This document shows positions 25,506 through 35,455 of a stretch of DNA of 64,000 nucleotides, in pieces. Each line of letters opens with the position of its first letter. Position 1 is the first letter of the stretch. The stretch is taken from contig NZ_AUCK01000015.1 of assembly GCF_000429725.1 (NCBI RefSeq), forward strand, positions 1 through 64,000, read 5' to 3'. The notes below the pieces were generated by a model. The model made no database searches, was not told where the DNA came from, and saw only the letters and a program-made list of their open reading frames with translations. A program made the translations under genes and the position numbers. Source of the DNA: Alkalicoccus chagannorensis DSM 18086 (GTDB lineage Bacteria > Bacillota > Bacilli > Bacillales > Salisediminibacteriaceae).

Positions 25506-26093
25506 ATGAAACAACTGCCGGCTTACTGGATACCATCCATCGTCTCCGTGGTGCTGCTGCTGACGGGACTGCTGCGCGGCTGGCCGGAAGGAATCATCCC
25601 ATCGGCGGCCGGTGCTGCAGCACTTGCACGGACGGCCCTGCTCCAGCAGCGCATGACAGCCGCAAGGCAGGAATACATACGGTATCAAATGATTGCCTGG
25701 ACGGCAGGTGCAGCTGCTGTCTTTGCTTTCAGCGCGGGGGTAGGATGGGGGCCTGCCCTGTTGGTTTTCTGCTTCTCGGCAGGCGTCGGTTTTTTTGCGG
25801 TGGTCCTTGTCCGGGCGGATAGGAAGAACCGGCCGAAGCACCAGAAGATCGCGGAACATTACGACCGGCTTCCGCTCATCCATCACGAGCAGATGCTCTA
25901 TATCAAACAAAATCATTTGTTCTACCTGGATGAAGACGGATCGCAGGTACGTGTGCCGTGCAGCGTGAGCCTGACGCTCGACCGGCATTGTCCTCCCTGC
26001 TTCTGGCCCGGCCAGGGAGGAAGAACGGGACTGCTCTACACAGAACTGGCTGCGTATCAGCAGCTCCAGCGGAAAGGCCGTAGAACGTCATGA
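25506..26093 (+). CDS. Uncharacterised membrane protein
   Basis: A 195-residue protein with about four hydrophobic segments in residues 8-105, then a soluble C-terminal part carrying KHQKIAEHYDRLPLIHHEQM, a DEDGSQVRVPC strand and two further Cys (CPPC). Ribosome site GGGGGTAGGGAG. No family recognised. It precedes the P-type ATPase by 71 bases on the same strand. Confidence 0.7.
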   Translation: MKQLPAYWIPSIVSVVLLLTGLLRGWPEGIIPSAAGAAALARTALLQQRMTAARQEYIRYQMIAWTAGAAAVFAFSAGVGWGPALLVFCFSAGVGFFAVVLVRADRKNRPKHQKIAEHYDRLPLIHHEQMLYIKQNHLFYLDEDGSQVRVPCSVSLTLDRHCPPCFWPGQGGRTGLLYTELAAYQQLQRKGRRTS

Positions 26094-26164
26094 GCATGGC
26101 CTTCCCACTTCAGGAGAAGCAGGTCAGCAGCGGATAATCAGCATCTTTCCAGGAGGGAGTCAGT

Positions 26165-28840
26165 ATGGCAGACAAGCAATGGCACGCATCCGGGTATGAA
26201 GAGACCGTCAAGGCATTCGACAGCGACCGTACCGAAGGACTGGAAAAACAAGAAGCTGCAGACAGGCTTGATACATACGGCCGCAATGAGCTGCCAGAGG
26301 GGGAAGAGGAATCGAGCCTGATCAAGTTTTTCCGGCACTTTCACGATGTGCTGATTTATATTCTTCTCGCAGCCGCCGTCGTCACCGCCGTGCTCGGGCA
26401 TTATATCGATACCGTCGTCATTCTGCTCGTCGCCGTGATCAACGCGTCTATCGGCTATCTGCAGGAGAGCCGGGCGGAGAAAGCCCTGCAGGGGATCAAA
26501 AATATGCTGTCGCTCGAAGCAACGGTCGTGCGCGGGGGCAGTCGAATCGATATCGATGCCGGCGAACTGGTTCCGGGGGATGTGGTGATTCTCCGCGCTG
26601 GAGATAAAGTTCCGGCGGACATGCGGCTGCTGGAAGCAGACAACCTTGCAGCCGAGGAAGCCGCGCTGACAGGGGAATCGACGTCAGCAGAGAAAACGAC
26701 CGACGTGCAGGAAGAAGATATCGTGCTCGGCGACCGCTTTAATATGGTGTTTTCCGGCACGTCGATCACTTCCGGCAGCGGCCGGGGCATAGTCACGGCG
26801 ACCGGCGAACAGACAGAAATCGGGAAGATCAACGAATCCATTAACCAGGTCGAAGAAACGAAGACGCCACTGATGAAGCAGACGGACCGTTTCGGTAAAC
26901 AGGTTGCGTTCTTCATTCTTGGTGCCGCGGCGGTCATGTACCTCTTCGGCTTTTTCGTGCAGGGATATGAGGCAGGAGAACTCCTGCTTTCTGTAATCGG
27001 TCTTGCCGTGGCTGCGATTCCGGAAGGACTTCCGGCGATCATCTCCATCATTCTGGCGCTCGGCGTGCAGAACATGGCGGATCGCAAAGCGATCGTCCGC
27101 AGCCTCCCTTCGGTAGAAACACTCGGAGCGGTCTCGGTGATCTGCTCGGACAAGACCGGGACCTTGACGAAAAATGAGATGACGGTGACCTCGATTCTGA
27201 CGGAGGAGCACAGCTTTGACGTCAGCGGCACAGGGTATGAGCCGGACGGCCGCATCAAGCTGGATGGGGAGGAAGCAGACCCGGAAACCAGGACGGACCT
27301 GAAAGAACTGCTGAGCGCCATGATCTCCTGCAACGAAGCCGAGCTGACGAAAACGGAGGACGGCTGGCAGATGAACGGTGAGCCGACAGAAGGATGCCTC
27401 CTGACGGCAGCAGAAAAAGCGGCCTCGACCATTCCGAGACACAGCCCGGCAGCGAAAATTCCGTTCGACTCTGAATATAAATACATGGCTGTCCTGGCCG
27501 ATACAGATGAAGACCGCGTTATTTATGTGAAGGGAGCGCCGGACCGGCTGTTTGATATGGCGGCTTCTTCCGATGATGGGTTTGATCGTGATCACTGGGA
27601 AAAACTGATGAAAACGCGCACGTCGAAAGGCGAGCGGGTGCTCGCAGCCGGCAGAATCACCGTATCCGGGGAGAAAACCTCCCTCGAGCACGAAGACCTG
27701 CATTCGGGGGTGGAATTTCTCGGACTGACCGGCATCATTGATCCCCCGCGCGAAGAGGCGAAAGCGGCCGTAAACGAATGCCGTTCCGCAGGGGTGAGCG
27801 TGAAGATGATCACGGGAGATCATAAAGATACGGCCGTAGCGATTGGATATGAACTCGGCATCGGGGATGGAACCAAAGGGTTGGAAGGCCGCGAACTGGA
27901 TGCGATGTCCGATGAGGAAATGGAGGAGGCGGTGCTGAAGTACGATGTTTTCGCCAGGACGAGCCCCGATAACAAACTCCGGCTTGTGGAGGCACTGCAG
28001 AAGCAGGGCAAAGTCGCTGCGATGACAGGGGATGGCGTCAATGACGCACCGGCGCTGAAACGGGCTGATATCGGTGTAGCAATGGGCATCAAAGGCACCG
28101 AGGTGGCGAAAGAATCCTCGAAAATGGTTCTGACCGACGACAACTTCGAAACCATCGTCGGGGCAGTGGAAGAAGGCAGGCGCGTCTACGCGAATCTGAA
28201 GAAGACGATTCTCTATATTCTGCCGACCAACGGCGCGCAGTCCCTGCTGATTGTGACAGCGATTCTGCTTGGAGCTGTCATGCCGTTGACCCCGATTCAA
28301 ATTTTGTGGGTCAACATGGTGATTGCGGTTACCGTATCGCTGGCGCTGGCCTTTGAGCCGCTGGAAGAAGGAGCGATGGAGCGTCCGCCTAGGCCTGTGA
28401 GTACGCCGCTGCTGACGCCGTATTACATGTTCAGAATCATCTTTGTTTCGCTGTTGATTGCAGGCGTGACGTTTGCCGTGTATCTCTACCTGCAGGCGCA
28501 GGGCGTCAGTGAGACGATGCTGCATGCCGCCGTGCTGCACACTATTGTCATTCTGCAGATGTTCCACTTGTTCAACTGCCGCAGTGAGCTCGGATTCGCC
28601 TTCAACCGGAACTTTTTCAAAAACAAAGTAGCATTCCTCGTATCCGGGGCGCTGATCGTGCTGCAGCTGCTGATTCTTTACGTGCCGTTTATGCAGACAG
28701 CGTTCGGCACGACGGCGCTCACGATAGAATACTGGCTCGTGCCTGCGGGGTTGGGTGTTGTGATATTTGGTCTGATTGAACTGGAAAAAAGCGTCTCCCG
28801 CCGAGTGATCGGCCGAAGACAGAAAGGGGTCCGCGAGTGA
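26165..28840 (+). CDS. Calcium-transporting P-type ATPase (P2 type)
   Basis: Exports Ca2+ or a related divalent ion with ATP. The 891 residues cover the whole family: N-terminal cation-ATPase domain, actuator loop with TGES, M4 motif PEGLP, phosphorylation site DKTGTLTKNEMT (Asp at about 329), nucleotide-binding KGAPDRLF, hinge TGDGVNDAPALKRADIG, and a C-terminal domain with four helices. The M4 PEGLP sequence fits SERCA/PMCA-type pumps such as bacterial YloB. Strong AGGAGGGAG ribosome site. The next gene overlaps its stop. Confidence 0.95.
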   Translation: MADKQWHASGYEETVKAFDSDRTEGLEKQEAADRLDTYGRNELPEGEEESSLIKFFRHFHDVLIYILLAAAVVTAVLGHYIDTVVILLVAVINASIGYLQESRAEKALQGIKNMLSLEATVVRGGSRIDIDAGELVPGDVVILRAGDKVPADMRLLEADNLAAEEAALTGESTSAEKTTDVQEEDIVLGDRFNMVFSGTSITSGSGRGIVTATGEQTEIGKINESINQVEETKTPLMKQTDRFGKQVAFFILGAAAVMYLFGFFVQGYEAGELLLSVIGLAVAAIPEGLPAIISIILALGVQNMADRKAIVRSLPSVETLGAVSVICSDKTGTLTKNEMTVTSILTEEHSFDVSGTGYEPDGRIKLDGEEADPETRTDLKELLSAMISCNEAELTKTEDGWQMNGEPTEGCLLTAAEKAASTIPRHSPAAKIPFDSEYKYMAVLADTDEDRVIYVKGAPDRLFDMAASSDDGFDRDHWEKLMKTRTSKGERVLAAGRITVSGEKTSLEHEDLHSGVEFLGLTGIIDPPREEAKAAVNECRSAGVSVKMITGDHKDTAVAIGYELGIGDGTKGLEGRELDAMSDEEMEEAVLKYDVFARTSPDNKLRLVEALQKQGKVAAMTGDGVNDAPALKRADIGVAMGIKGTEVAKESSKMVLTDDNFETIVGAVEEGRRVYANLKKTILYILPTNGAQSLLIVTAILLGAVMPLTPIQILWVNMVIAVTVSLALAFEPLEEGAMERPPRPVSTPLLTPYYMFRIIFVSLLIAGVTFAVYLYLQAQGVSETMLHAAVLHTIVILQMFHLFNCRSELGFAFNRNFFKNKVAFLVSGALIVLQLLILYVPFMQTAFGTTALTIEYWLVPAGLGVVIFGLIELEKSVSRRVIGRRQKGVRE

Positions 28841-29283
28841 AAATACTGATGGAGAGGCCGAAGCTGTCCCAGCGGCGGCCTCTGGAACTTTTATTGAATG
28901 GGAACAAAGCGGCCATCGTCCCTGAAGGAGACGGAGTGAATGCTGCGGTCCACCTCGGAGAAGAGATCTGGACCTTTCGGGAAACAGGACGGACCGAGGC
29001 CGGGGAAAAAATCTATGACGTCTCTCATGCCGGGGGAAGTGAGGTGCTTTACGGTCCCCGTCCAGAAGATACGCGGCATCTTCTGCGGATGGAGTCGGAA
29101 GAACTGATGATCGAATCTGCCATGGGACAGAGCGGGATGGTTCAATATCAAGGACGCGTCGCCGGGGAAACGAAGACGACGGGGTTTCTCTTCCGGACGT
29201 TCTGGGAAATGACCATCGACACAGACGAAATCCCTGCACCGGTGCTTGCAGGGATGATGTACATATTCTGGCACACCTTCTAA
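28837..29283 (+). CDS. Uncharacterised protein coupled to the calcium ATPase
   Basis: A 148-residue soluble, mainly beta-type protein. It starts at GTG overlapping the ATPase stop as GTGA, so translation is likely coupled. The C terminus has WEMTIDTDEIPAPVLAGMM and ends YIFWHTF. No family recognised with confidence; a compact beta-barrel like the LURP/tubby-like group is a guess. The overlap suggests an accessory role for the pump. Confidence 0.75.
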   Translation: MKILMERPKLSQRRPLELLLNGNKAAIVPEGDGVNAAVHLGEEIWTFRETGRTEAGEKIYDVSHAGGSEVLYGPRPEDTRHLLRMESEELMIESAMGQSGMVQYQGRVAGETKTTGFLFRTFWEMTIDTDEIPAPVLAGMMYIFWHTF

Positions 29284-29320
29284 CCTGGCGCCAGGCCTGC
29301 GTTCGACGCCGGCGAAGCAG

Positions 29321-29830
29321 CTAATCCTCGTATTCCGGCTCGTAGTCAAACTCCGTCTTGACGGAGAATTCACGCTCTTCGCCGCTTTCCTCTTCTTCAA
29401 AAGAAGCGATGGCAATCACCGTGTAGGTGCCGGGATCCGGTCCCATTTCCAAAAAGGAGTCAAAGCTGTAGTGCCATACTTCCGGGAACTGCGGGCGGAT
29501 CATGCCTTCGTTGCTGCGGCCGACCCTGACACCGGTCGGGGTGTAGCTGTTCAAGTTTTCATCGGCGATACGAAAACGCACGAGCGACGTATACGTGACT
29601 TCAACTGGATCCGAACCGCGGTAGGTGAGCGTCGCTTCAAAATCCCGGTTGTTTTCGGCGCGGATGGTCATGGTGTAATCGCCGTCTTCGACAATGTCCT
29701 CTTCCGCATTGTCAACCATAGCAGGCGGTATTTCTGCTGCGGTCGGCTCGGCATCGGTACCGGACCAGTCTGTCCAGTCCACGGCGCAGCCGCTGAGACC
29801 AAGCAGCAGAACAAGCAGGAGAGCTTTCAT
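29321..29830 (-). CDS. Lipoprotein, possibly with a BsuPI-like beta-sandwich domain
   Basis: A 169-residue protein with a lipoprotein signal MKALLLVLLLGLSGC and an acidic beta-sandwich part: RAENNRDFEATLTYRG, EVWHYSFDSF, then PGTYTVIAIASFEEEE. The sequence order resembles the intracellular proteinase inhibitor (BsuPI) domain found in many Bacillus surface proteins, but the similarity is only by eye. Divergent from the penicillin acylase gene with a 165-base gap. Confidence 0.7.
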   Translation of the reverse strand: MKALLLVLLLGLSGCAVDWTDWSGTDAEPTAAEIPPAMVDNAEEDIVEDGDYTMTIRAENNRDFEATLTYRGSDPVEVTYTSLVRFRIADENLNSYTPTGVRVGRSNEGMIRPQFPEVWHYSFDSFLEMGPDPGTYTVIAIASFEEEESGEEREFSVKTEFDYEPEYED

Positions 29831-29995
29831 CCGTCATCACTCCTTTGTCTTCCAGCCGGCAGCACAGGACTGGTACGGCCGGCAGGATTCACGTACAATG
29901 AACATGCATTACGTTCCATTCTAGCAGAAACAGTGGTGCTTCGCCTGCATTTTCCATACATAGGCGTGCCGCTGTTCATTAAAGGAGGTAGTAAC

Positions 29996-32509
29996 GTGGC
30001 CAAAGGACCATCTTTTTCACCTGACAACCGGCCATTCTGGGAGAAGCGCTGGGTGAAAGTGCTGCTCTGGACATTGGTCGGACTGCTTGCTGCTGCCATC
30101 ATCGCTGTGCTGATCGCCTACTGGTTCCTGGCACAGAGCCTGCCAGATACGGAAGAGGGGGCTGTGGAGGCACAAGTAGAACGGGACGTCGAGGTATCGC
30201 GGACAGATGACGGTGTCCCCCGTATCGCGGGGGACGACCTGGAAGAAGTCTTCTACACCCAGGGATATGTCATGGCCCAGGACCGGCTCTTCCAGATGGA
30301 CATGACACGCAGGCTCGCCGGCGGTGAACTTGCCGAGGTGATAGGGGAAGACGCGCTGGAGAGCGATGAATACTTCCGGACCTACGGCATGCACCGCGCG
30401 GCTGGAGACATGCTCGATTTATTCGATGAAGAAACGGAAAGCATGGTCACTGCTTTTGCGGAAGGAGTGACCCAGTACATAGAAGAAACATCCGCTGCAG
30501 GAGAACTGCCGCTGGAATTCCGTATACTGGATTATGAACCGGAGCCGTGGACGATAGAAGACACGGCGGTGGCGGTGAAGTACATGGGCTACACGTTAAC
30601 GGGAAATTTCACCGAGGAGCTGGAAAATTATGAAATCGTCCGGGAGCTCGGCATGGAAGCGGAAGCTTTGTTTCCGGATTATGATCTCGACGGGGACTTT
30701 CCTGTGATTGATGAAGAGACGACAGGGTCCGGAGAGGCCAATGAGAGCGATGCTGCGCTGCAGGCGTACAGCGGTCTGGCATCGGAAGATCCGCCCGGTT
30801 ATGAAGACAGGCTCGATCTGCACGCCCACGCCCCTCCAGCGTGGAACGGCAGCAACAACTGGGCTGTTTCTGGAGAACATACAGCGTCCGGTGCACCGCT
30901 TATTGCGGACGACCCGCACCTCGGACTGGATATACCGGCAGTCTGGTACCAGGTCGAGCTGGAAGTCGAAGGCGATTTCCATTCCACCGGGGTGACGGTT
31001 CCCGGTATTCCCGGTGTCGTCTTAGGGCATAACGGCAGTGTGAGCTGGGGTGTGACGTCGTTATCGGCTGACTATGAAGATGTGTTTCTCGAACAGGTGA
31101 ATCCGGAGAACCCGAATGAATACTTATATGATGACGAGTGGGAAGAAGCAGAGCGGGTCATCGAAGACATCTACGTGGAGGGAGAAGAAGAACCGCGGGA
31201 ATTTGTGGTCGATATTACCAGGAACGGCCCGGTGATGAACCGGGTGATGGAAGAAGGCGGACCTTATCAGGCGTATTCCATGCGCTGGAGCGGGCTGGAA
31301 CCTGGAGAGGAATTGAACGGCATTCTTGCGCTGAGCCGGGCAGAAGATGCTGATACGTTCCGCGAAGGACTCGAAGGGTTTGTGACACCCGGGCTCAGCT
31401 GGGTGTTCGCGGATCAGGACGGAAATATCGGCTATCAGGGGCAGGCGCTGATACCGATACGGCAGGCGTCGGACGGACGGTTCCCCGTGCCTGGATGGGA
31501 TCCTGATTTTCAGTGGGACGGCTTTGTTCCGCAGGAGGATCTCCCGTCCGCGGCTAATCCGGAGAGCGGATACATCATGACAGCGAATCACATGCCGGTC
31601 GGGGACCAGTATTCGTATGAAATCGGCCGCAGCTATCATCCTTACCGCGGTCAGCGTCTGGAAACGATGATCGAAGAGCAGCTGGAGAGCGGGGAGCCGT
31701 TTACGCTTGAAACGATGGCAGCGATGCAGCAGGATGTGAAAAACGTGCAGGCAGAAGCGCTGCTGCCGCTCATGACCGAGGGCGTTCGTTCCTGGACAGA
31801 AGACATGGAAGCGCGGGGTGCCGACGGTGAGCCGGTCGGCTCCTTATCAGAAGTGGAAGAAGCAGCGCTTGCAGAAGTGGAAAACTGGGATTACGAAGAA
31901 ACCGCGGAGGCGTCCGGAGCGCTCATCTGGCAGCTTTGGTATGAAGGACTCCCGGAGCACGTATATGAACGTCATCTGGAGATTCCGCTCACGAATCATC
32001 TTACAAGGCACCATACGATCGAAGAAGGAGCGGATGACGGGATGATGTTCGCCTTTCTCGATGAACGGTTCCACGTCCCGTTCGCCCAGGCCATGCGTGA
32101 AAGCTTCTATGAAGCCGTGCACCGTGCCGAGGAAATGCAGGGGGATGACCCTGGTGACTGGGAATGGGGCGACTGGCATCAGCTCAGCCTTTCCCATCCG
32201 CTGGGGGCGGTCTGGCCGCTGAACCATGTGTTTGACCTTGGAGGTCAGGCGGTCGGCGGCAGTGGCGCGACGCCGGCGGCAATGAGCTTTGATGTCGAAA
32301 CTGGAGAAGCTGATCACGGAGCGGGCTGGCGCTTTATTGGAGATCTGTCCGATCCGGATCACTTCTATGATGTCCTGCTGCCGGGGCAGTCCGGACAGCG
32401 TCTCTCGCCTCATTACGCCGATCAAATCGACACCTGGCTCGATGGAGACTACACGCGCATGCCGTATCAGTCGGAGGGAGAGGCGCGTTTCTCTGATGAG
32501 CAGCAGTAG
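29996..32509 (+). CDS. Penicillin acylase family N-terminal-nucleophile amidase, membrane anchored
   Basis: Family members hydrolyse penicillins, acyl-homoserine lactones or other N-acyl compounds after self-cleavage. Starts at GTG 29996 behind AAAGGAGG. An N-terminal helix (about residues 19-44) serves as anchor. Then comes the alpha-chain, a linker rich in Asp and Glu, and the nucleophile Ser at about residue 286 in the NGSNNWAVSG motif, which becomes the N terminus of the beta chain. The motif GHNGSVSWG, the NG(P)VMN segment and FADQDGNIGYQ are all typical. The 837-residue length is normal. A role in quorum quenching or cell-wall acyl amide turnover is possible; the substrate is not shown. 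Confidence 0.93.
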   Translation: MAKGPSFSPDNRPFWEKRWVKVLLWTLVGLLAAAIIAVLIAYWFLAQSLPDTEEGAVEAQVERDVEVSRTDDGVPRIAGDDLEEVFYTQGYVMAQDRLFQMDMTRRLAGGELAEVIGEDALESDEYFRTYGMHRAAGDMLDLFDEETESMVTAFAEGVTQYIEETSAAGELPLEFRILDYEPEPWTIEDTAVAVKYMGYTLTGNFTEELENYEIVRELGMEAEALFPDYDLDGDFPVIDEETTGSGEANESDAALQAYSGLASEDPPGYEDRLDLHAHAPPAWNGSNNWAVSGEHTASGAPLIADDPHLGLDIPAVWYQVELEVEGDFHSTGVTVPGIPGVVLGHNGSVSWGVTSLSADYEDVFLEQVNPENPNEYLYDDEWEEAERVIEDIYVEGEEEPREFVVDITRNGPVMNRVMEEGGPYQAYSMRWSGLEPGEELNGILALSRAEDADTFREGLEGFVTPGLSWVFADQDGNIGYQGQALIPIRQASDGRFPVPGWDPDFQWDGFVPQEDLPSAANPESGYIMTANHMPVGDQYSYEIGRSYHPYRGQRLETMIEEQLESGEPFTLETMAAMQQDVKNVQAEALLPLMTEGVRSWTEDMEARGADGEPVGSLSEVEEAALAEVENWDYEETAEASGALIWQLWYEGLPEHVYERHLEIPLTNHLTRHHTIEEGADDGMMFAFLDERFHVPFAQAMRESFYEAVHRAEEMQGDDPGDWEWGDWHQLSLSHPLGAVWPLNHVFDLGGQAVGGSGATPAAMSFDVETGEADHGAGWRFIGDLSDPDHFYDVLLPGQSGQRLSPHYADQIDTWLDGDYTRMPYQSEGEARFSDEQQ

Positions 32510-32538
32510 AGAAAACAAGATAGAAAGGAGCTGCTTCC

Positions 32539-33732
32539 ATGCAGCATACTACAGGCCGGGAGCGAATCCTTCTGCTCGATGTCATCCGGGGAGCGGCGCT
32601 TCTCGGGATTGTCCTTGCGAACATGGCTTTTTTCAAATCACCTGTCTTTCAAAAAATGGCATCCCTCGATCCGGAGCCGATGCCAGCCGAACCGCTAGAC
32701 CGTGCGGCGGCGCTGATCGTCGATGCATTGATACTCGGCAAATTTTATCCAATGTTCTCGCTTCTTTTCGGTCTCGGTTTTTATTTATTCATGACGAGAC
32801 TGGAACAAAGGGGACTGCAGGCACGTTCCTATTTTCAGCGGCGGTTGACGTTTCTGCTGCTGCTCGGACTGATTCACCTGGTGGTCATCTGGTCCGGCGA
32901 TATTCTGTTTACGTATGCGCTCGGCGGCTTCTTTCTGCTTTTCTTTGTGAAGAAGGAGGTGCGGTCGCTCGTCCGTTGGGGCATCGGCCTGCTGCTGACG
33001 TCGAGCCTGGTGATGGGGCTGCTGCTGCTGGCAGGAAATTTTGCCGCTGTCGTGAAGCCGGACATGGCGACAGGAGGCGTGGACGAAGCACACAACGTGA
33101 TGAGCAATGGCACGTGGATGGAGATTTTCTCCTATCGGCTCAGCAATGAAGTATTTCTCGTGCTATTCAACGAACCCTTTGCTGTGCTGAACGTGCTGGG
33201 TATTTTCCTGATCGGCGCGGCGCTAGGAAAAGCTGGGTGGTTTCATGATATGGAACGGCATCTGGAAGGATGGAAGAAACTCTGCTTTCATGCCGGGTGG
33301 AGCGGGGTCCTGCTGACGATGCTGTTTCTCCTGCTGACGTATCAGGCGTTAGGGCTTCCGGTGTGGATGTCGGATGCGCTCGGCGAGGGGCTGAACATTC
33401 TCGCCGGTCCGCTGCTGATGCTGTTTTATGTATCGGCGGCGGTGCTCATCTGGCACGGGCGCAGCTTGGAAGTCTGGACGGCTCCGTTTGCCGCTGTCGG
33501 CCGGATGGCGCTCACGAACTACATGATGCAGTCCGTCGTGATGGTGCTGATTTTCAACGGCTACGGCCTTGGATTTTATGGGCAGATCAGCATTTTTAAC
33601 GGATTCCTGATTGGACTGATGGTGTATGCGGTGCAGGTCATCCTCAGTACGATCTGGATGAGCCGCTTCGATCAGGGACCGCTGGAAAAACTCTGGCGCC
33701 GCTGGACCTACCCGGAAAAGAAAACCTCCTGA
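32539..33732 (+). CDS. DUF418-family membrane protein
   Basis: A 397-residue polytopic protein. Starts RILLLDVIRGAALLGIVLAN, which is the hallmark of DUF418/YeiB-type proteins, and includes FSLLFGLGFYLF, LLLLLGLIHLVVIWSGDIL, and the C-terminal GRMALTNYMMQSV. The family is related to acyltransferase-3 membrane proteins but the function is not established. Located 29 bases after the acylase gene, so both are probably in one operon. Good ribosome site GAAAGGAG. Confidence 0.92.
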   Translation: MQHTTGRERILLLDVIRGAALLGIVLANMAFFKSPVFQKMASLDPEPMPAEPLDRAAALIVDALILGKFYPMFSLLFGLGFYLFMTRLEQRGLQARSYFQRRLTFLLLLGLIHLVVIWSGDILFTYALGGFFLLFFVKKEVRSLVRWGIGLLLTSSLVMGLLLLAGNFAAVVKPDMATGGVDEAHNVMSNGTWMEIFSYRLSNEVFLVLFNEPFAVLNVLGIFLIGAALGKAGWFHDMERHLEGWKKLCFHAGWSGVLLTMLFLLLTYQALGLPVWMSDALGEGLNILAGPLLMLFYVSAAVLIWHGRSLEVWTAPFAAVGRMALTNYMMQSVVMVLIFNGYGLGFYGQISIFNGFLIGLMVYAVQVILSTIWMSRFDQGPLEKLWRRWTYPEKKTS

Positions 33733-33782
33733 CCGCCTGCAGGGTACAGGCAGAGCTGCCGGAAAGGCAGCGCACGCAACAA

Positions 33783-33814
33783 GGCACCGGATCACGTATC
33801 CGGTGCCTTTTTTG
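33783..33814 (+). terminator. Intrinsic terminator after the DUF418 gene
   Basis: GGCACCGGAT pairs with ATCCGGTGCC around five bases and is followed by six T. Confidence 0.92.
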
Positions 33815-33818
33815 CATG

Positions 33819-34108
33819 ATAGGAATATATACCTTCTCATTCAAGGGGACGGCGGCTCCATGCGCTGCTCGGGAAGAAACAAAGAACGTTTTCTTCCCTA
33901 AAAAAGCCTGCAGCGACTCTGCACGCCGTTCCGACCAAAAGACGCTGCGCGCTTTTGTTCCATGGTAGGAATGTAAAAGTTTTCATACAAGGGGACGGCG
34001 GCTCCATGCGCTGCTCGGGAAGAAACAAAGAATGTTTTCTTCCCTAAAAAAGCCTGCAGCGACTCTGCACGCCGTTCCGACCAAAAGACGCTGCGCGCTT
34101 TTGTTCCA
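33819..34108 (+). repeat. Interspersed palindromic repeat, two tandem copies and trailing fragment
   Basis: Two almost identical copies (about 33819-33962 and 33966-34108) lie head to tail just after a terminator. Apical stem is GGGAAGAAA/TTTTCTTCCC here. A further fragment with CCGTTCCGACTGG occurs near 34130. The array separates the convergent DUF418 and ectD genes. Confidence 0.9.
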
Positions 34109-34204
34109 TGAAGGAGCTGCAGCGGCGGAATCCGTTCCGACTGGAAGCCGATCCGTGCTTCTGGTCAACTGGGGAAATGAGTAATCATGCCAGAAGCGCT
34201 TGTT

Positions 34205-35134
34205 CTAGCTGTGATGAAGCTGGTCGCGCCCCGGGTGAATCGGCTTGATATTGTTTCGGTTAGCCAGGAATTCCGGCCGTGGTCCCTGGCCGGAAAACGG
34301 CTCCTGCAGCTGGTTCTCGATCGAGTTGTAGACGAAGAACACATTGCTGCGGTCGTATGGGGAAATGTTTCCGGCGGAGCCGTGCATCGTGTTGCAGTCA
34401 AAGAAGAGAACCGAGCCGGCCGGACCGGTAGCACGGTCGATCTGTCCGTCAGCCTGATCAACAAGCCAAGACATGCTGTCGTTGTCCGGGACACCGGACT
34501 CCTGCTTTTTCAGCGACTCCTTGTAGTTGCCTTCCGGCGTCATGCCCGGGCAGGACACATACCAGTTCTGCGATCCTGGAATGAGCATCAGCGGCCCGTT
34601 GAACTCGTAATTGTCGGTCAGCACGATCGAGCAGCTGACGGCACGCATGTCCGGCATCCCGTCCTCTACATGCCACGTTTCGAAATCAGAGTGCCAATAG
34701 AATTCTTTCCCCTTAAAGCCCGGCTTGAAGTTGATGCGGGACTGGGTGATATAAACCTGGCTTGCCAGAAGCTGCTCCGCAATTTTCACGATTCGTTCGT
34801 TTTTACTCAGTGCTTCAAAAAACCCCCCGTCTTTATGGATCTCAAAAACAGAACGAATCTCGTTGCTTCCGGGCTCTTTAATGACATCGTCAGCATCGCG
34901 GGACTTGTTACGGTCCATGAGCTGGCGCAGTTCTTCTTTCAGAATCTTAACTTCTTCCTCATTGAACAGTCTTTCCTTGAGTAAGTATCCCTGCTCATCA
35001 AACCGCTTCATTTCCTCTTTGGTAAGCGGACCATCGCTGTCAGCCTTCTGATGAATGACGGGATCCTTTCGTTCAAGAATCTCTGCTTTGTTTCCTGTGC
35101 GGGATGGGTACTTATCGACTTTTGTCTGTGCCAT
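34205..35134 (-). CDS. ectD: Ectoine hydroxylase
   Basis: 2-oxoglutarate- and Fe(II)-dependent dioxygenase that turns ectoine into 5-hydroxyectoine, a stress protectant. The signature FYWHSDFETWHVEDGMPDMR supplies the iron ligands His148 and Asp150; the third, His251, lies in NTMHGSAGN. Length 309 matches the family. RBS AAAAAGGAGG. No ectABC genes are in this window, so ectoine synthesis must be encoded elsewhere or ectoine taken up. A SigB-like promoter lies 60 bases upstream. Confidence 0.96.
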   Translation of the reverse strand: MAQTKVDKYPSRTGNKAEILERKDPVIHQKADSDGPLTKEEMKRFDEQGYLLKERLFNEEEVKILKEELRQLMDRNKSRDADDVIKEPGSNEIRSVFEIHKDGGFFEALSKNERIVKIAEQLLASQVYITQSRINFKPGFKGKEFYWHSDFETWHVEDGMPDMRAVSCSIVLTDNYEFNGPLMLIPGSQNWYVSCPGMTPEGNYKESLKKQESGVPDNDSMSWLVDQADGQIDRATGPAGSVLFFDCNTMHGSAGNISPYDRSNVFFVYNSIENQLQEPFSGQGPRPEFLANRNNIKPIHPGRDQLHHS

Positions 35135-35194
35135 TGTGTTCCTCCTTTTTCTTGATTGGTGATTGGCCCTTTAGAAGAGCTCCTGCTGAGTAGA

Positions 35195-35219
35195 GTACCC
35201 TTAAAATAAACGGATAAAC
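35195..35219 (-). promoter_or_regulatory. SigB-type promoter candidate for ectD
   Basis: On the minus strand GTTTAT, 13 bases, then GGGTAC. The known general-stress SigB consensus is GTTTAA, 12-15 bases, GGGTAT, so 10 of 12 positions match. The -10-like part ends about 60 bases before the ATG. A SigA promoter was not obvious. Activity is inferred. Confidence 0.55.
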
Positions 35220-35455
35220 ACATATTTTCTTATTTTATGGTCTTTTTATATGTTATTTATCTAGTCCTATCGTTAACGACAGATGAAGGGAGCTTCCTGG
35301 AGATAGGGAGACATATCCTGGTGAAAAAACAGCATGCGTTCCAAAGAGACGGCTGAGGAAGCCGGATGCGCCGCAGGATCGCGGAATACGTTGTTTGAAT
35401 CAGCAGGATTCGGGAACGAGGTTGTTGTGACTATAATGAAAAAGGTGGTTAAATC

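Noticed and set aside
26684-29239. Minus-strand frame of 851 codons
   Set aside because: Antisense to the calcium ATPase gene, which has all family motifs; the frame is His/Arg-rich shadow sequence.
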